The notes under the pieces are model-generated. The model had not been told where the DNA came from. It searched no databases and saw only the letters and a program-made list of their open reading frames with translations. A program made the position numbers and the translations under genes. From Bacteroidetes bacterium UBA1947 (GTDB lineage Bacteria; Bacteroidota; Bacteroidia; Chitinophagales; Chitinophagaceae), in the NCBI GenBank assembly GCA_002336915.1, contig DDET01000063.1, positions 1-64,000 on the forward strand: 64,000 nt of DNA. The letters run 5' to 3'. Position 1 is the stretch's first letter; every line of letters begins with the position of its first letter. Shown here in pieces: positions 25,481 through 34,549 of this stretch.

Positions 25481-26065
25481 ATGGCTGAATTGGATACCTC
25501 CGGTGGGGGGAAGAAAGCCCCCGGAGTCAAAAAAGGCAAAAAGCTTTCTACGCGTATTGACCTCACGCCAATGGTGGATTTGGGTTTCCTGTTGATCACA
25601 TTCTTTATGTATACAACAACCATGTCGAAACCCAAGACCATGGAAATAAACATGCCCAATACCGAGAAGATAGACCCCAAGGACCAGACGAAGATAAAGG
25701 AGAGCACAGCAATGACGATATTACTGAGCAAGAACCACCGCGTTTATTATTACGAAGGCCTTGCTACCGACCCTGCTGTTCCACCTGACCTGAAGGTGAC
25801 TACTTTTAAGGCTAAAGACGGCATACGTGATGCCATTATCGCTAAGAAACTGAAAGTAGCGCAATTACAGCAAAGTGGAGCCCTGGGCCCTAAAGACCCG
25901 GCAACTATTTTGATAAAGCCTGATAGCACCAGCACGTACGAAGACCTTGTGAATATACTGGATGAGATGAGCATTAACGATGTAAGGGTTTATGCCATTG
26001 TGGATATCACTGATGTGGACCAGGGCTTTATACAGGCAACAGAAGCAGCCAACGGAGGAAAATAA
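25481..26065 (+). CDS. exbD: ExbD-type biopolymer transport protein (second copy)
   Basis: A second ExbD of 194 residues. It has a basic Gly/Lys N-terminal tail, then STRIDLTPMVDLGFLLITFFM with the conserved aspartate at the start of the membrane helix, and a periplasmic domain ending in a DLVNILDEMSINDVRVYAIVD-like segment. It is diverged from the first copy, not a recent duplicate. Two unlike ExbD proteins beside one ExbB and one TonB is a usual Bacteroidota layout and suggests a hetero-ExbD complex (inference). Confidence 0.92.
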   Translation: MAELDTSGGGKKAPGVKKGKKLSTRIDLTPMVDLGFLLITFFMYTTTMSKPKTMEINMPNTEKIDPKDQTKIKESTAMTILLSKNHRVYYYEGLATDPAVPPDLKVTTFKAKDGIRDAIIAKKLKVAQLQQSGALGPKDPATILIKPDSTSTYEDLVNILDEMSINDVRVYAIVDITDVDQGFIQATEAANGGK

Positions 26066-26128
26066 CACATAGATGTGTGGAATTTTGCCCTGAATGCATC
26101 TTTAAACTATTAAAAAGGGATATTTAAA

Positions 26129-26938
26129 ATGGATATCAATAAAATACTCAATAGCGACTACCTCGACATACTGTTCGAGGGCCGTAATAAAACCTACGGG
26201 GGCTATGAGTTGCGCAAAAAATACCCGCAGCGCATGCGTAATGCTGCTATTACGGGTATCAGCGTGATAGCCCTCATTGTGGCAGGCCCTGCTATTGCAA
26301 GTCTTTTGAGCTCGAAGGATGATAAAAAGCCAATAGCGATGATGAAGCAGGTGACACTTGCGGAACCACCGCCTATCGATCCGAAGAAGCCGCCGCCGCC
26401 GCCACCTCCGGCCGAACCACCACCACCGGTAAAACCGACGGTGAAGTTTACGCCGCCCGTGATCAAAAAGGATGAAGAGGTGAAGGAAGATGAAAAGCCA
26501 CCGGATGTAAAGGAATTGAAAGAGGCATCGGCGGGTGTGAAGACGGAAGCAGGTGATGTGAATGGTATTGACCCCGGTATAGTTGATAAACCCGGTAATG
26601 GTACGGGTGTGGTAGAAGCACCGCCTCCACCGCAGATATACACTTACGTGGAGCAAATGCCTGAGCCATCAGTAGATGTATCAGCCTTCCTGGCTAAGAA
26701 TATCAGGTATCCGGAACAGGCTAAAGAAAACAATATAGAAGGGCGTGTTACCCTGAAGTTTGTAGTAGGCGAAGACGGAAGCGTATCGGATATATCTGTA
26801 GTACGCGGTATAGGCGGTGGATGCGATGAAGAAGCAAAACGTGTGGTAGCATCTATGCCTAAGTGGAAGCCCGGCAAACAGAATGGCCGTGCCGTAAAGG
26901 TATACTACACATTGCCGATAGTATTTAAGTTACAATAA
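26129..26938 (+). CDS. tonB: TonB energy-transducing protein
   Basis: Couples the proton-motive force to TonB-dependent receptors in the outer membrane. The 269 residues comprise a cytoplasmic N-terminus of about 40 residues (with YGGYELRKKYPQRM, typical of Bacteroidota TonB), one membrane helix at about 45-65, a Pro-rich periplasmic linker (about 83-120, with several PPPP runs) then a charged part. The C-terminal domain (about 178-269) reads IRYPEQAKENNIEGRVTLKF, then GEDGSVSDISVVRGIG and KWKPGKQNGRAVKV. A likely client in this window is the receptor at 54615-57050. Terminator downstream at 26956-26986. Confidence 0.95.
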   Translation: MDINKILNSDYLDILFEGRNKTYGGYELRKKYPQRMRNAAITGISVIALIVAGPAIASLLSSKDDKKPIAMMKQVTLAEPPPIDPKKPPPPPPPAEPPPPVKPTVKFTPPVIKKDEEVKEDEKPPDVKELKEASAGVKTEAGDVNGIDPGIVDKPGNGTGVVEAPPPPQIYTYVEQMPEPSVDVSAFLAKNIRYPEQAKENNIEGRVTLKFVVGEDGSVSDISVVRGIGGGCDEEAKRVVASMPKWKPGKQNGRAVKVYYTLPIVFKLQ

Positions 26939-26955
26939 GACACTTTTATCTATAG

Positions 26956-26986
26956 AAAGGCTATCCCCGGAAAGGATAGCCTTTTT
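26956..26986 (+). terminator. Terminator of the TonB operon
   Basis: Stem AAAGGCTATCC / GGATAGCCTTT with a 7-nt loop, followed by T. It lies about 18 bp after the tonB stop codon. Confidence 0.85.
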
Positions 26987-27040
26987 GATTTTAAGTATAA
27001 ATTAAGAAGGTGTTTGCATGTAATGTCAATCAATAGATGT

Positions 27041-27048
27041 TATTTTTG
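27041..27048 (+). promoter_or_regulatory. -7 box of the OmpH-like gene
   Basis: TATTTTTG fits TAnnTTTG exactly; TTTG at 27013-27016 lies 24 bp upstream, slightly longer than usual spacing. The leader to the ATG at 27102 is about 45 nt. Confidence 0.5.
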
Positions 27049-27101
27049 TTGGCTGACAAAGCCGTGTTAATTTTCCATCATCAACCAGACAAAATATTTA
27101 A

Positions 27102-27722
27102 ATGAAAAATACTGCAACTTTCATGCTCGCTGCTGCTTTTATCGGGGCTACTGTATTTTCGGCGTGCCACTCAGATAAAAAAACTGACACCAGTACAACT
27201 ACCGCCAGTTCAACAAGCCCGCTGGTAAATGGCACAGGCCGTATAGCCTATGTGGATATTGATACCCTGGAAGCTAATTATACTTACCTGAAAAATAAAA
27301 AAGACCAGTTCAAAAAACGCCAGCAGGATGTAGATGCCGAGTTGCAGCGCTCAGCACAGCAGTTGCAGAATGATGCAGCAGCCTTCCAGAAAAAATACCA
27401 GGAAGGGAAAATGACCCAGAGCGAAGGTGAGGCTGCCCAGAAGCGCCTTGCGCAAATGCAGCAAAGCCTGGAAACCCGCAAGCAAGTGCTAACGGAGCAA
27501 CTACTCAAAGAGCAGGACGATTTTAATAAAGACCTGCAGCGCAGGCTGGACAAATTCCTGGAAGAATATAATAAAGACAAGCATTACGATTACATACTCT
27601 CTTACTCGCAGGGTGGTTCTATCCTGTTTGCCAATAAAGAACTGAACATTACCCCTGACGTGATCAAGGGCATGAATGAACTTCCCGTGGAGAATAGTGA
27701 TACTACAAAGAAAAATAAATAG
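27102..27722 (+). CDS. OmpH/Skp-family periplasmic chaperone-like lipoprotein
   Basis: A 206-residue protein. The first 21 residues are a lipoprotein signal (AAFIGATVFSAC), with the lipobox cysteine at about 21, followed by a Ser/Thr-rich spacer. From about 45 (GRIAYVDIDTLEANY) the OmpH pattern begins: one beta strand, then a long coiled-coil region (about 60-150, very rich in Gln, Lys, Glu, with KKDQFKKRQQDVDAEL), then DYILSYSQGGSILFANKELNIT and the end of the domain. Skp proteins hold unfolded outer-membrane proteins; most are soluble, so the lipid anchor is a variation seen in Bacteroidota. It has its own promoter after the TonB operon. Confidence 0.85.
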   Translation: MKNTATFMLAAAFIGATVFSACHSDKKTDTSTTTASSTSPLVNGTGRIAYVDIDTLEANYTYLKNKKDQFKKRQQDVDAELQRSAQQLQNDAAAFQKKYQEGKMTQSEGEAAQKRLAQMQQSLETRKQVLTEQLLKEQDDFNKDLQRRLDKFLEEYNKDKHYDYILSYSQGGSILFANKELNITPDVIKGMNELPVENSDTTKKNK

Positions 27723-27745
27723 TATTTTTCCGGTAAATCACTCTG

Positions 27746-29173
27746 TTGGAAAACACATCTTCTTTTAAACGGTCACTTACTTTGCTCGATGGTACCCTCA
27801 TGGTCATAGGTTCTATGATCGGTTCGGGTATATTCATCGTAAGTTCAGATATCTCAAGGAATGTAGGCAGCGCAGGCTGGCTTATAGTAGTATGGCTTCT
27901 GTCGGGCTTTATTACTTTGTCTGCGGCCCTGAGCTATGGTGAGCTGAGTGGTATGTACCCACATGCAGGCGGGCAATATGTATACCTGCGCGAGGCCTTT
28001 GGCAAGATGTATGGTTTTCTTTATGGCTGGGCTTTTTTCGCTGTGATTCAGACAGGTACAATTGCGGCTGTAGGTGTGGCCTTTGCGAAATTCACAGGTT
28101 ATCTTGTTCCAGCCCTGGGGGAAGATAATATACTGATGGGGGTGAAAGATGGTTTTCACATTACTGCCGCCCAGCTATTGGGCATAGGCATCATAGTGCT
28201 GCTTACCTTCTTAAATACCCTCGGCGTTAAGAGCGGCAAGTGGATACAATTCTTCTTCACTTTCGCCAAGATAGCGGCTATGGGTGCGCTGGTGATATTC
28301 GGTTTCATAGCAATAAAAGACAGCAGTATATGGCAGGGCAACTGGGATATAGCCTGGATGGCCAAAAAGATAACAGCCAGCACCAACCTGATAACACATG
28401 AAGGGCTTTCCGGCGGCACCCTGGTTATTGCCATTTGCGTCTCTATGGTGGGCGCGCTTTTCTCCAGCGATGCCTGGAATAATGTAACTTTTATTGCGGG
28501 CGAGATAAAGAGGCCCGAACGTAATATTGGCCTCAGCTTGTTCATAGGTACGCTGGTGGTAACCGTACTTTATGTATCCATGAACCTGATGTACCTGAAC
28601 GTACTGACGCTGACAGAAATTGCCAATGCACCATCGGACAGGGTAGCGCTTGCCGCAGCAATAAAGATATTCGGCAGCCTCGGTACTACGATCATTGCTT
28701 TAATGATCATGGTATCGACCTTCGGTTGCAATAATGGTTTGATCCTCTCGGGTGCACGTGTATATTATACCATGGCCAACGATGGCCTATTCCTGCCTGC
28801 CGCTAAAAGACTGAATGGCAAAGGTGTACCGGCTGTGGCATTATGGATGCAGTGCATCTGGGCATCTGTATTGTGCCTGAGCGGCAAGTACGGGGACCTG
28901 CTGGACTTCATCATCTTTACAGTACTGCTTTTTTATATCCTCACTATCGCCGGTATTTTTAAACTGCGCAAAACACAGCCCAACCTGCCACGTCCCTACA
29001 AGGCTTTCGGCTACCCTGTAATACCAATATTATACATTTTACTGGCTTCGTTTATCTGCGTGGTCTTACTGATGTACAAGCCCACCTATACCTGGCCGGG
29101 CTTAATTATCGTTCTTATAGGTATACCTATTTATTACGCGCTGCAAAAGAAAGGGAATACAAGTAATGGATAA
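27746..29173 (+). CDS. Amino acid permease, APC superfamily
   Basis: A 475-residue inner-membrane protein with about 12 membrane helices. The N-terminal hallmark reads LTLLDGTLMVIGSMIGSGIF, in which the GSGIF loop binds the amino-acid backbone in APC/LAT transporters. Helix 3-4 contains AGGQYVYLREAFG, and the C-terminus ends in a Lys-rich tail. It is most like the Bacteroidota serine/threonine or LAT-type exchangers, but the substrate is not inferable. The start is TTG at 27746; the only closer ATGs lie well inside the first helix. The last 8 bp overlap the next gene, so translation is probably coupled. Confidence 0.9.
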   Translation: MENTSSFKRSLTLLDGTLMVIGSMIGSGIFIVSSDISRNVGSAGWLIVVWLLSGFITLSAALSYGELSGMYPHAGGQYVYLREAFGKMYGFLYGWAFFAVIQTGTIAAVGVAFAKFTGYLVPALGEDNILMGVKDGFHITAAQLLGIGIIVLLTFLNTLGVKSGKWIQFFFTFAKIAAMGALVIFGFIAIKDSSIWQGNWDIAWMAKKITASTNLITHEGLSGGTLVIAICVSMVGALFSSDAWNNVTFIAGEIKRPERNIGLSLFIGTLVVTVLYVSMNLMYLNVLTLTEIANAPSDRVALAAAIKIFGSLGTTIIALMIMVSTFGCNNGLILSGARVYYTMANDGLFLPAAKRLNGKGVPAVALWMQCIWASVLCLSGKYGDLLDFIIFTVLLFYILTIAGIFKLRKTQPNLPRPYKAFGYPVIPILYILLASFICVVLLMYKPTYTWPGLIIVLIGIPIYYALQKKGNTSNG

Positions 29174-30161
29174 AACAGAACTGGCAAGCTTATTTGATAG
29201 ATTGGGGCAACTGCATGTAGTGGTTGTGGGCGATGTAATGCTGGATAACTATTGGTGGGGCGAGGTGGAACGCATATCGCCTGAGGCACCTGTGCCTGTA
29301 GTGGCGGTGAAACGCCGCGAAAGCAGGCTGGGGGGAGCGGCTAACGTAGCCTTGAATTGCCGTTCATTGGGCGCTAAGGTGTCACTGGCGGGTATTATAG
29401 GTGATGATGCTGAAGGTAAAACTCTTTTAAAGCTGGCGCAAGATGCCGGCATAGGTACCGACCTATTGATGCCCAGCCAGAAAAGAGCTACCACTACCAA
29501 AACGCGCGTGATAAGCCGTAACCAGCAAATGATGCGGCTGGATGATGAGGTAAGCGATGATTTATACACGGAAGAAGAACATCCCTTTATAGATATAGTG
29601 CTGCGCTACCTGCAGCGTGAGAAGCCTGATGTGCTCATATTTGAAGACTACAACAAAGGCGTACTGAAGGAGAATGTAATACAGCGCATCATAGCACATT
29701 GCACCGAGATAGGCATTGTCACCGCTGTTGATCCAAAAATGAAGAACTTTCTTTGCTATAAAAATGTGAGCATCTTCAAGCCTAATCTTAAAGAAGTGCG
29801 CGAAGGCTTGCATATACTATTGCAAGACATAACGGAAGGGGAACTGGACAAAGTACATCGCAAACTGCAGGAATCGTTACAGCATCAAATAAGCTTCATT
29901 ACCCTTTCAGAACACGGCGTTTATTATAATGATGGCACCTCCTCAGCTATCATCCCGTCACATGTCAGGAACATATCCGACGTATCGGGCGCGGGTGATA
30001 CCGTGATAGCCACAGCGGCAATGGTGTATGCTGCGACAAAAGATGCCAACCTGATGGCCGAGATATCCAACCTGGCAGGTGGCCTGGTATGCGAAGAAGT
30101 AGGGGTAGCACCTATAAACAAAGAGCGCCTGTATAGTGAGTGCGCAATGTTGCTGTCCTAA
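29166..30161 (+). CDS. rfaE1: D-glycero-beta-D-manno-heptose-7-phosphate kinase (HldE kinase domain)
   Basis: PfkB/ribokinase-family kinase that phosphorylates heptose-7-phosphate at C1 on the way to ADP-heptose for lipopolysaccharide core. In the 331 residues the first part contains VVGDVMLDNYWWGEVERISP and the family pattern GGAANVALN near 58-66. The second PfkB signature, DVSGAGDTVIATAAM, near 272-286 holds the catalytic aspartate. In E. coli HldE this domain is fused to an adenylyltransferase; here it is the stand-alone kinase, so the adenylyltransferase should be elsewhere. It overlaps the permease stop by 8 bp. Confidence 0.93.
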   Translation: MDKTELASLFDRLGQLHVVVVGDVMLDNYWWGEVERISPEAPVPVVAVKRRESRLGGAANVALNCRSLGAKVSLAGIIGDDAEGKTLLKLAQDAGIGTDLLMPSQKRATTTKTRVISRNQQMMRLDDEVSDDLYTEEEHPFIDIVLRYLQREKPDVLIFEDYNKGVLKENVIQRIIAHCTEIGIVTAVDPKMKNFLCYKNVSIFKPNLKEVREGLHILLQDITEGELDKVHRKLQESLQHQISFITLSEHGVYYNDGTSSAIIPSHVRNISDVSGAGDTVIATAAMVYAATKDANLMAEISNLAGGLVCEEVGVAPINKERLYSECAMLLS

Positions 30162-30178
30162 AAGGCCCTTGTTTTCTT

Positions 30179-30186
30179 TACCTTTG
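30179..30186 (+). promoter_or_regulatory. -7 box for the YdeI-like gene
   Basis: TACCTTTG fits TAnnTTTG exactly, 20 bp before the ATG at 30207. No good -33 element. It suggests that the YdeI-thioesterase pair can be transcribed independently of the kinase gene. Confidence 0.45.
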
Positions 30187-30206
30187 CACTGTTCAATAAT
30201 TTGAGG

Positions 30207-30860
30207 ATGGAACTCCTGAAGAAGCTCCGGGTAAAAGAAGAAGTGCCCGTTCATGTCATCAATGCCCCTGCAGAATGTTTGTCGTTATTTGAGGGCTTGC
30301 GGGTCAAAACCTCACTGCCCGGCAAGATACCCGCATCGCAGCTTATCCTTTTTGCTGAAAGCAGCCAGGTACTCAATAGCTACATCTACAAACTTAAAGG
30401 CAAGTTGGCGGAAGATGTGCTGTTCTGGGTGGCGTATCCCCAGCAGAGTGGCAGTATACAATCGGACCTTATTCGTAATAAAGGCTGGGAGGAAATGTTT
30501 AAACTGTATGACGGGGTTTCGTCGGTATCGATAAACGATGACTGGACCGGCATGCGCTTTAAGCACAGAAGAAAAAGCAATACGGGCTGGGTGCCAATGG
30601 AAGAACGGAAAAAAGAGGGGATAGATTATGTGGCCCGCACGGTGGTATTACCTGCCGATGCACTGAAGGCCATGAAACCGTATAAGGGCCTGGATGATTT
30701 CTTTTATACGCTTGCCTTCACCCACAAGAAGGAATATGTAGAGAGTATAGTAGATGCTAAAAAGCCCGAAACAAGACAACGCAGAATAGAAAAGATGCTG
30801 GAAATGGTATTGAAACTAAAAACAGAAAAAGAGATAAAGCAAAAGAAGGCGAAGTCATGA
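30207..30860 (+). CDS. YdeI/OmpD-associated family protein
   Basis: A 217-residue cytosolic-looking protein without signal or membrane helix. The N-terminal half (VHVINAPAECLSLFEG to EDVLFWVAYPQQSGS) resembles the DUF3052-like part of some YdeI relatives, and the C-terminal half contains the YdeI segment LPADALKAMKPYKGLDDFFYTLAFTHKKEYVESI, then the basic end KKPETRQRRIEKMLEMV. YdeI-type proteins have been linked to stress and antimicrobial peptide resistance, but the molecular function is not known. The start is the ATG at 30207 rather than the TTG two codons earlier (30201). The ATG of the next gene overlaps its stop (ATGA). Confidence 0.8.
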   Translation: MELLKKLRVKEEVPVHVINAPAECLSLFEGLRVKTSLPGKIPASQLILFAESSQVLNSYIYKLKGKLAEDVLFWVAYPQQSGSIQSDLIRNKGWEEMFKLYDGVSSVSINDDWTGMRFKHRRKSNTGWVPMEERKKEGIDYVARTVVLPADALKAMKPYKGLDDFFYTLAFTHKKEYVESIVDAKKPETRQRRIEKMLEMVLKLKTEKEIKQKKAKS

Positions 30861-31339
30861 GTTATAAAGAGACACCAACAGGCTCGGTACTGAAATTTAT
30901 TAAAGAGCATTTTGAAGGAAAGCTGGTCACGGAATCACGTTCACCAGCCGGCAACTGGCTGCAGTTTACCCTGGAGCAGATAGAAAAGGGCAGTGTGACC
31001 ATATCGCTGGAGATACGCAAGGAAATGACCAATCCCTATGGGAACATACATGGCGGCATTATGGCATTAATAATGGATGAGGTAATAGGCTGGGCAGTAG
31101 TAAGCCTTGATATGGGAACCGGCTACACATCGCTGAACCTGAATGTAGACTTCCTGTATGCCATAAAACTAGGCGACAGGCTAAGGGCAAAGTCGAAGGT
31201 TATCCGTGCAGGAAAGAAGATCATACACGTAGAATGCACAGTGGAAGATATGGAGGGCACGCTATTGGGCAAGGCCAGCAGCAACCTGATAGTTACCAGT
31301 ATGAGGCCTGCTGACGGAGATTTCCCGGTCGCCAGCTAG
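30857..31339 (+). CDS. PaaI-type hotdog thioesterase
   Basis: A 160-residue acyl-CoA or aryl-CoA thioesterase of the hotdog fold. The active-site region NPYGNIHGGIMALIMDEVIG has the HGG followed by the catalytic acidic residue (D in MDE) expected for PaaI/YbgC relatives. The central strand (YTSLNLNVDFLYAI) and the C-terminal GKKIIHVECTVED also fit. Substrate not inferable. It starts in a 4-bp ATGA overlap with the YdeI-like gene, implying coupled translation. Confidence 0.88.
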   Translation: MSYKETPTGSVLKFIKEHFEGKLVTESRSPAGNWLQFTLEQIEKGSVTISLEIRKEMTNPYGNIHGGIMALIMDEVIGWAVVSLDMGTGYTSLNLNVDFLYAIKLGDRLRAKSKVIRAGKKIIHVECTVEDMEGTLLGKASSNLIVTSMRPADGDFPVAS

Positions 31340-31369
31340 CTCTAATTTCATTTTTGCCCCCCGAAACCT

Positions 31370-31377
31370 TATTTTTG
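31370..31377 (+). promoter_or_regulatory. -7 box of the glycosyltransferase gene
   Basis: TATTTTTG fits TAnnTTTG exactly, 9 bp before the ATG at 31387. It favours that ATG over an in-frame TTG at 31354, which would be upstream of the transcript, and implies a very short leader. Confidence 0.5.
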
Positions 31378-31386
31378 CGGCGATAT

Positions 31387-32136
31387 ATGCTTAACGGAAA
31401 GAAAATAGTTATTGTGCTCCCGGCTTATAATGCGGCACTAACCCTTGAACGTACTTATAAGGAAATCCCCTTCGATATAGTCGATGATGTGGTATTGGTG
31501 GACGATAACAGTCGCGATGATACCGTACAGGTAGGGCACGCTTTGGGTATCAAGCATATCATCAAACATGAAGTGAACAAGGGCTACGGCGGTAACCAGA
31601 AAAGCTGCTATAAGAAAGCGCTGGAGCTTGGAGCAGATATCGTTATCATGCTGCACCCTGATTATCAATACACCCCTAAGCTGGTGTACGCTATGTCTTC
31701 TATTATAGCAATGGACCTGTACCAGACTGTATTAGCATCACGAATACTGGGTAAAGGTGCACTTAACGGAGGCATGCCGATGTATAAGTATATAGCGAAT
31801 CGCTTCCTCACCCTTTTTGAGAACATAATGATAGGGCAAAAGCTAAGCGAGTACCATACAGGCTACCGTGCATTTTCAGCAGAGGTCTTACGCTCCATCA
31901 ACTTTGATCACAACAGCGATGATTTCGTATTTGACAACGAGATGTTGTCACAGATATTCATGAATGGCTACGAGATAGCCGAGGTGACCTGCCCTACTAA
32001 ATATTTTGAAGAAGCATCAAGTATCAACTTCAGCCGCAGTATGAAGTATGGCAGAGGCGTGCTGAGGGTATCTGTGATACATCGCCTGCACAAATGGGGT
32101 TGGATAAAAAGTAAACTATACCAGAAGAAGGCATAA
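31387..32136 (+). CDS. Family 2 glycosyltransferase
   Basis: A 249-residue GT-A fold transferase. The N-terminal strand KIVIVLPAYNAALTLERTY is followed by the nucleotide-sugar-binding DDNS motif (VVLVDDNSRDDTV, near 36-48), with the DXD-equivalent in MLHPDYQY near 88-95. The acceptor part includes SEYHTGYRAFS and the segment around FDNEMLSQ. No membrane anchor is seen except the amphipathic C-terminus. It may act in polyprenyl-phosphate sugar or LPS synthesis, like DPM1/DolP-mannose synthase relatives of this size (inference). Start by the promoter logic given for 31370-31377. Confidence 0.88.
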   Translation: MLNGKKIVIVLPAYNAALTLERTYKEIPFDIVDDVVLVDDNSRDDTVQVGHALGIKHIIKHEVNKGYGGNQKSCYKKALELGADIVIMLHPDYQYTPKLVYAMSSIIAMDLYQTVLASRILGKGALNGGMPMYKYIANRFLTLFENIMIGQKLSEYHTGYRAFSAEVLRSINFDHNSDDFVFDNEMLSQIFMNGYEIAEVTCPTKYFEEASSINFSRSMKYGRGVLRVSVIHRLHKWGWIKSKLYQKKA

Positions 32137-32175
32137 AAAAAAGAAACCCGCTCAATGAGCGGGTTTCTTTTTTTA
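32137..32175. terminator. Bidirectional terminator between the glycosyltransferase and hppA
   Basis: A perfect stem AAGAAACCCGCTCA / TGAGCGGGTTTCTT sits between A8 and T7, so it can end both the plus-strand glycosyltransferase gene and the minus-strand hppA gene. Confidence 0.9.
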
Positions 32176-32188
32176 TGGAGTAGTTTGA

Positions 32189-34393
32189 TTATTTATTTGA
32201 TACTGCAGCTACAGGGGCGTTCATCTCTATTCTTACCGGTGTTTGGGCAGTTTTAGCTTTTGAGCTATGCAGCGTTGCAATGGTTGGTGCAATAACCAGG
32301 GCTACTATCGACATGAGTTTGATAAGGATGTTCATAGAAGGGCCCGATGTATCTTTAAAAGGATCGCCCACCGTATCACCTGTTACGGATGCCTTGTGTG
32401 GTTCTGATTTCTTGTAATAGATCTCGCCGTTTATTTCCACACCTTTTTCGAATGATTTTTTAGCATTATCCCATGCACCACCTGCATTGTTCTGGAACAT
32501 GCCCATTAGTACACCGCTCACGGTAGCACCGGCAAGGAAACCACCGAGTACCTCAGGGCCGAATATAAAGCCGATGATAAGCGGAGAACATATTGCTATT
32601 GCACCGGGCAACATCATTTTACGGATAGAAGCCTGTGTAGAGATAGCCACGCATTTGTCGTACTCAGGTTTTCCTGTGCCTTCCATTATACCAGGGATCT
32701 CGCGGAACTGGCGGCGTACTTCTTCTACCATACTCATTGCTGCCTCACCTACGGCGCGTATGGCCAGTGATGAGAAGATGAAAGGTATCATACCACCTAC
32801 AAATAAACCGGCGAGTACATCGGCCTTGTAGATATTGATTGCATCATTAAGATCATAACCGTTGCCTTTTACCACACCTACATAAGCGGCAAACAGTGCC
32901 AGCGATGTAAGTGCCGCAGAAGCGATAGCAAAACCTTTACCGGTAGCAGCTGTAGTGTTACCTACAGCATCGAGCGTATCTGTCTTTTCACGTACTTCTT
33001 TAGGCAATTCGCTCATTTCGGCTATACCACCTGCGTTATCAGCTATCGGTCCAAAGGCGTCGATCGCCAGCTGCATTGCTGTAGTAGCCATCATGCCGGC
33101 TGCCGCTATTGCCACGCCGTAAAGGCCTGCACAAGCATAAGAGCCATAAATACCACCAGCCAATACCAGTATAGGAAGGAAAGTACTTTCCATACCTACT
33201 GCAAGGCCGCCGATAATATTAGTAGCATGGCCTGTAGATGATTGCCTGACTATTGAAAGCACCGGGCGCTTGCCCATCGCCGTGTAATATTCTGTTATGA
33301 TACTCATCAGGGTACCTACCACAAGACCTACCATGATAGCACCGAAAACGCCGTTCCTTGTGAATTCGTGTCCACGCAGGTTCATTGTTTCAGGCATCAG
33401 GTAGTTTACCAGGAAATAAGAAGCGATAGCTGTTAAAACTATAGAACCCCAGTTACCCATATTCAGCGCTTTTTGAACAGCAGATGTGCTCACACCAACA
33501 CCATCAGAAACGCGAACGAAGAAAGTACCTACTATAGAGAATACGATACCGATACCTGCAATAAGCATTGGCAGCAGGATGGGAGCAAAGCCATTGTATG
33601 CGTCAACAGATACTGTTTCCTGTCCTAATACCATGGTTGCCAGTACGGTAGCCACATAAGAACCAAAAAGATCGGCGCCCATACCGGCTACATCGCCCAC
33701 ATTATCACCCACGTTATCGGCAATGGTAGCCGGGTTGCGTGGATCGTCTTCAGGGATACCAGCTTCTACTTTACCTACCAGGTCAGCTCCTACGTCGGCC
33801 GCTTTGGTATAGATACCGCCGCCCACGCGTGCAAACAGCGCAATGCTTTCAGCACCAAGGGAGAAACCGGTCAAAACTTCTATTGCGCGCCTTACCTCAT
33901 CAGCATTGGCAACCGCACCGGGAGCAAAAACATGTAATAAAATGATGAATACGGAGCCCAGTCCTAATACTGCAAGGCCTGCAACGCCGAGGCCCATAAC
34001 AGAACCACCACCGAAGGAAACGGCCAGGGCTTTACTGAGGCTTGTACGGGCTGCATTGGCAGTACGAACATTTGCTTTGGTAGCAATGCGCATACCAATA
34101 AAGCCGGCCAGTGCGCTAAAGAAGGCGCCCACTACAAAAGCAATGGCGATCATCCAACTGGACTGTGGATTGCTGTATCCCATTACCGCCAGCAAGATAC
34201 CTGCTATTATTACGAAATAGGTAAGTATCTTATATTCAGCTTTCAGGAAGGCCATGGCCCCCTCGGCTATATATTTGGCAATTTCTTTCATCCTGTCGTT
34301 ACCGGCATCCTGTTTGCTTACCCAAGAACTTTTGAAAAGCATGAACAACAGGGCGAGAACGCCAAAGCAAGGCACGAGATATAATATATTCAT
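32189..34393 (-). CDS. hppA: Membrane-bound ion-pumping pyrophosphatase
   Basis: Integral membrane pump that couples PPi hydrolysis to Na+ and/or H+ export. The 734 residues, with about 16 helices, are the usual length. The catalytic core is clear: EAGIPEDDPRNPATIADNVG, followed by DNVGDVAGMGAD near 224-240, and further conserved Asp/Lys sites such as DAFGPIADNAGGIAEM. The segment GNTTAATGKGFAI near 477-490 has alanine where K+-independent pumps have lysine, indicating the K+-dependent class (known family rule). Na+ versus H+ specificity cannot be told here. Its -7 box is at 34422-34429. Confidence 0.96.
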   Translation of the reverse strand: MNILYLVPCFGVLALLFMLFKSSWVSKQDAGNDRMKEIAKYIAEGAMAFLKAEYKILTYFVIIAGILLAVMGYSNPQSSWMIAIAFVVGAFFSALAGFIGMRIATKANVRTANAARTSLSKALAVSFGGGSVMGLGVAGLAVLGLGSVFIILLHVFAPGAVANADEVRRAIEVLTGFSLGAESIALFARVGGGIYTKAADVGADLVGKVEAGIPEDDPRNPATIADNVGDNVGDVAGMGADLFGSYVATVLATMVLGQETVSVDAYNGFAPILLPMLIAGIGIVFSIVGTFFVRVSDGVGVSTSAVQKALNMGNWGSIVLTAIASYFLVNYLMPETMNLRGHEFTRNGVFGAIMVGLVVGTLMSIITEYYTAMGKRPVLSIVRQSSTGHATNIIGGLAVGMESTFLPILVLAGGIYGSYACAGLYGVAIAAAGMMATTAMQLAIDAFGPIADNAGGIAEMSELPKEVREKTDTLDAVGNTTAATGKGFAIASAALTSLALFAAYVGVVKGNGYDLNDAINIYKADVLAGLFVGGMIPFIFSSLAIRAVGEAAMSMVEEVRRQFREIPGIMEGTGKPEYDKCVAISTQASIRKMMLPGAIAICSPLIIGFIFGPEVLGGFLAGATVSGVLMGMFQNNAGGAWDNAKKSFEKGVEINGEIYYKKSEPHKASVTGDTVGDPFKDTSGPSMNILIKLMSIVALVIAPTIATLHSSKAKTAQTPVRIEMNAPVAAVSNK

Positions 34394-34421
34394 AAAATCT
34401 TAAAACGGTTAAAAATGACTG

Positions 34422-34454
34422 CAAATATAGCCTATAGAACGAGAAAAATACAAG
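34422..34454 (-). promoter_or_regulatory. Promoter of hppA
   Basis: On the minus strand CTTG (34451-34454), a 21-bp spacer and TATATTTG (34422-34429) match the Bacteroidota promoter; the -7 box is exact. The leader to the start at 34393 is about 22 nt. Confidence 0.6.
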
Positions 34455-34549
34455 CCCCCTATAATTTATACACACAATAGAATGATTTTTGAACTTTTAA
34501 CTACATTAGCTTTCCCAATTAATATTTTATTAGGTAATTTAGTAATGCT

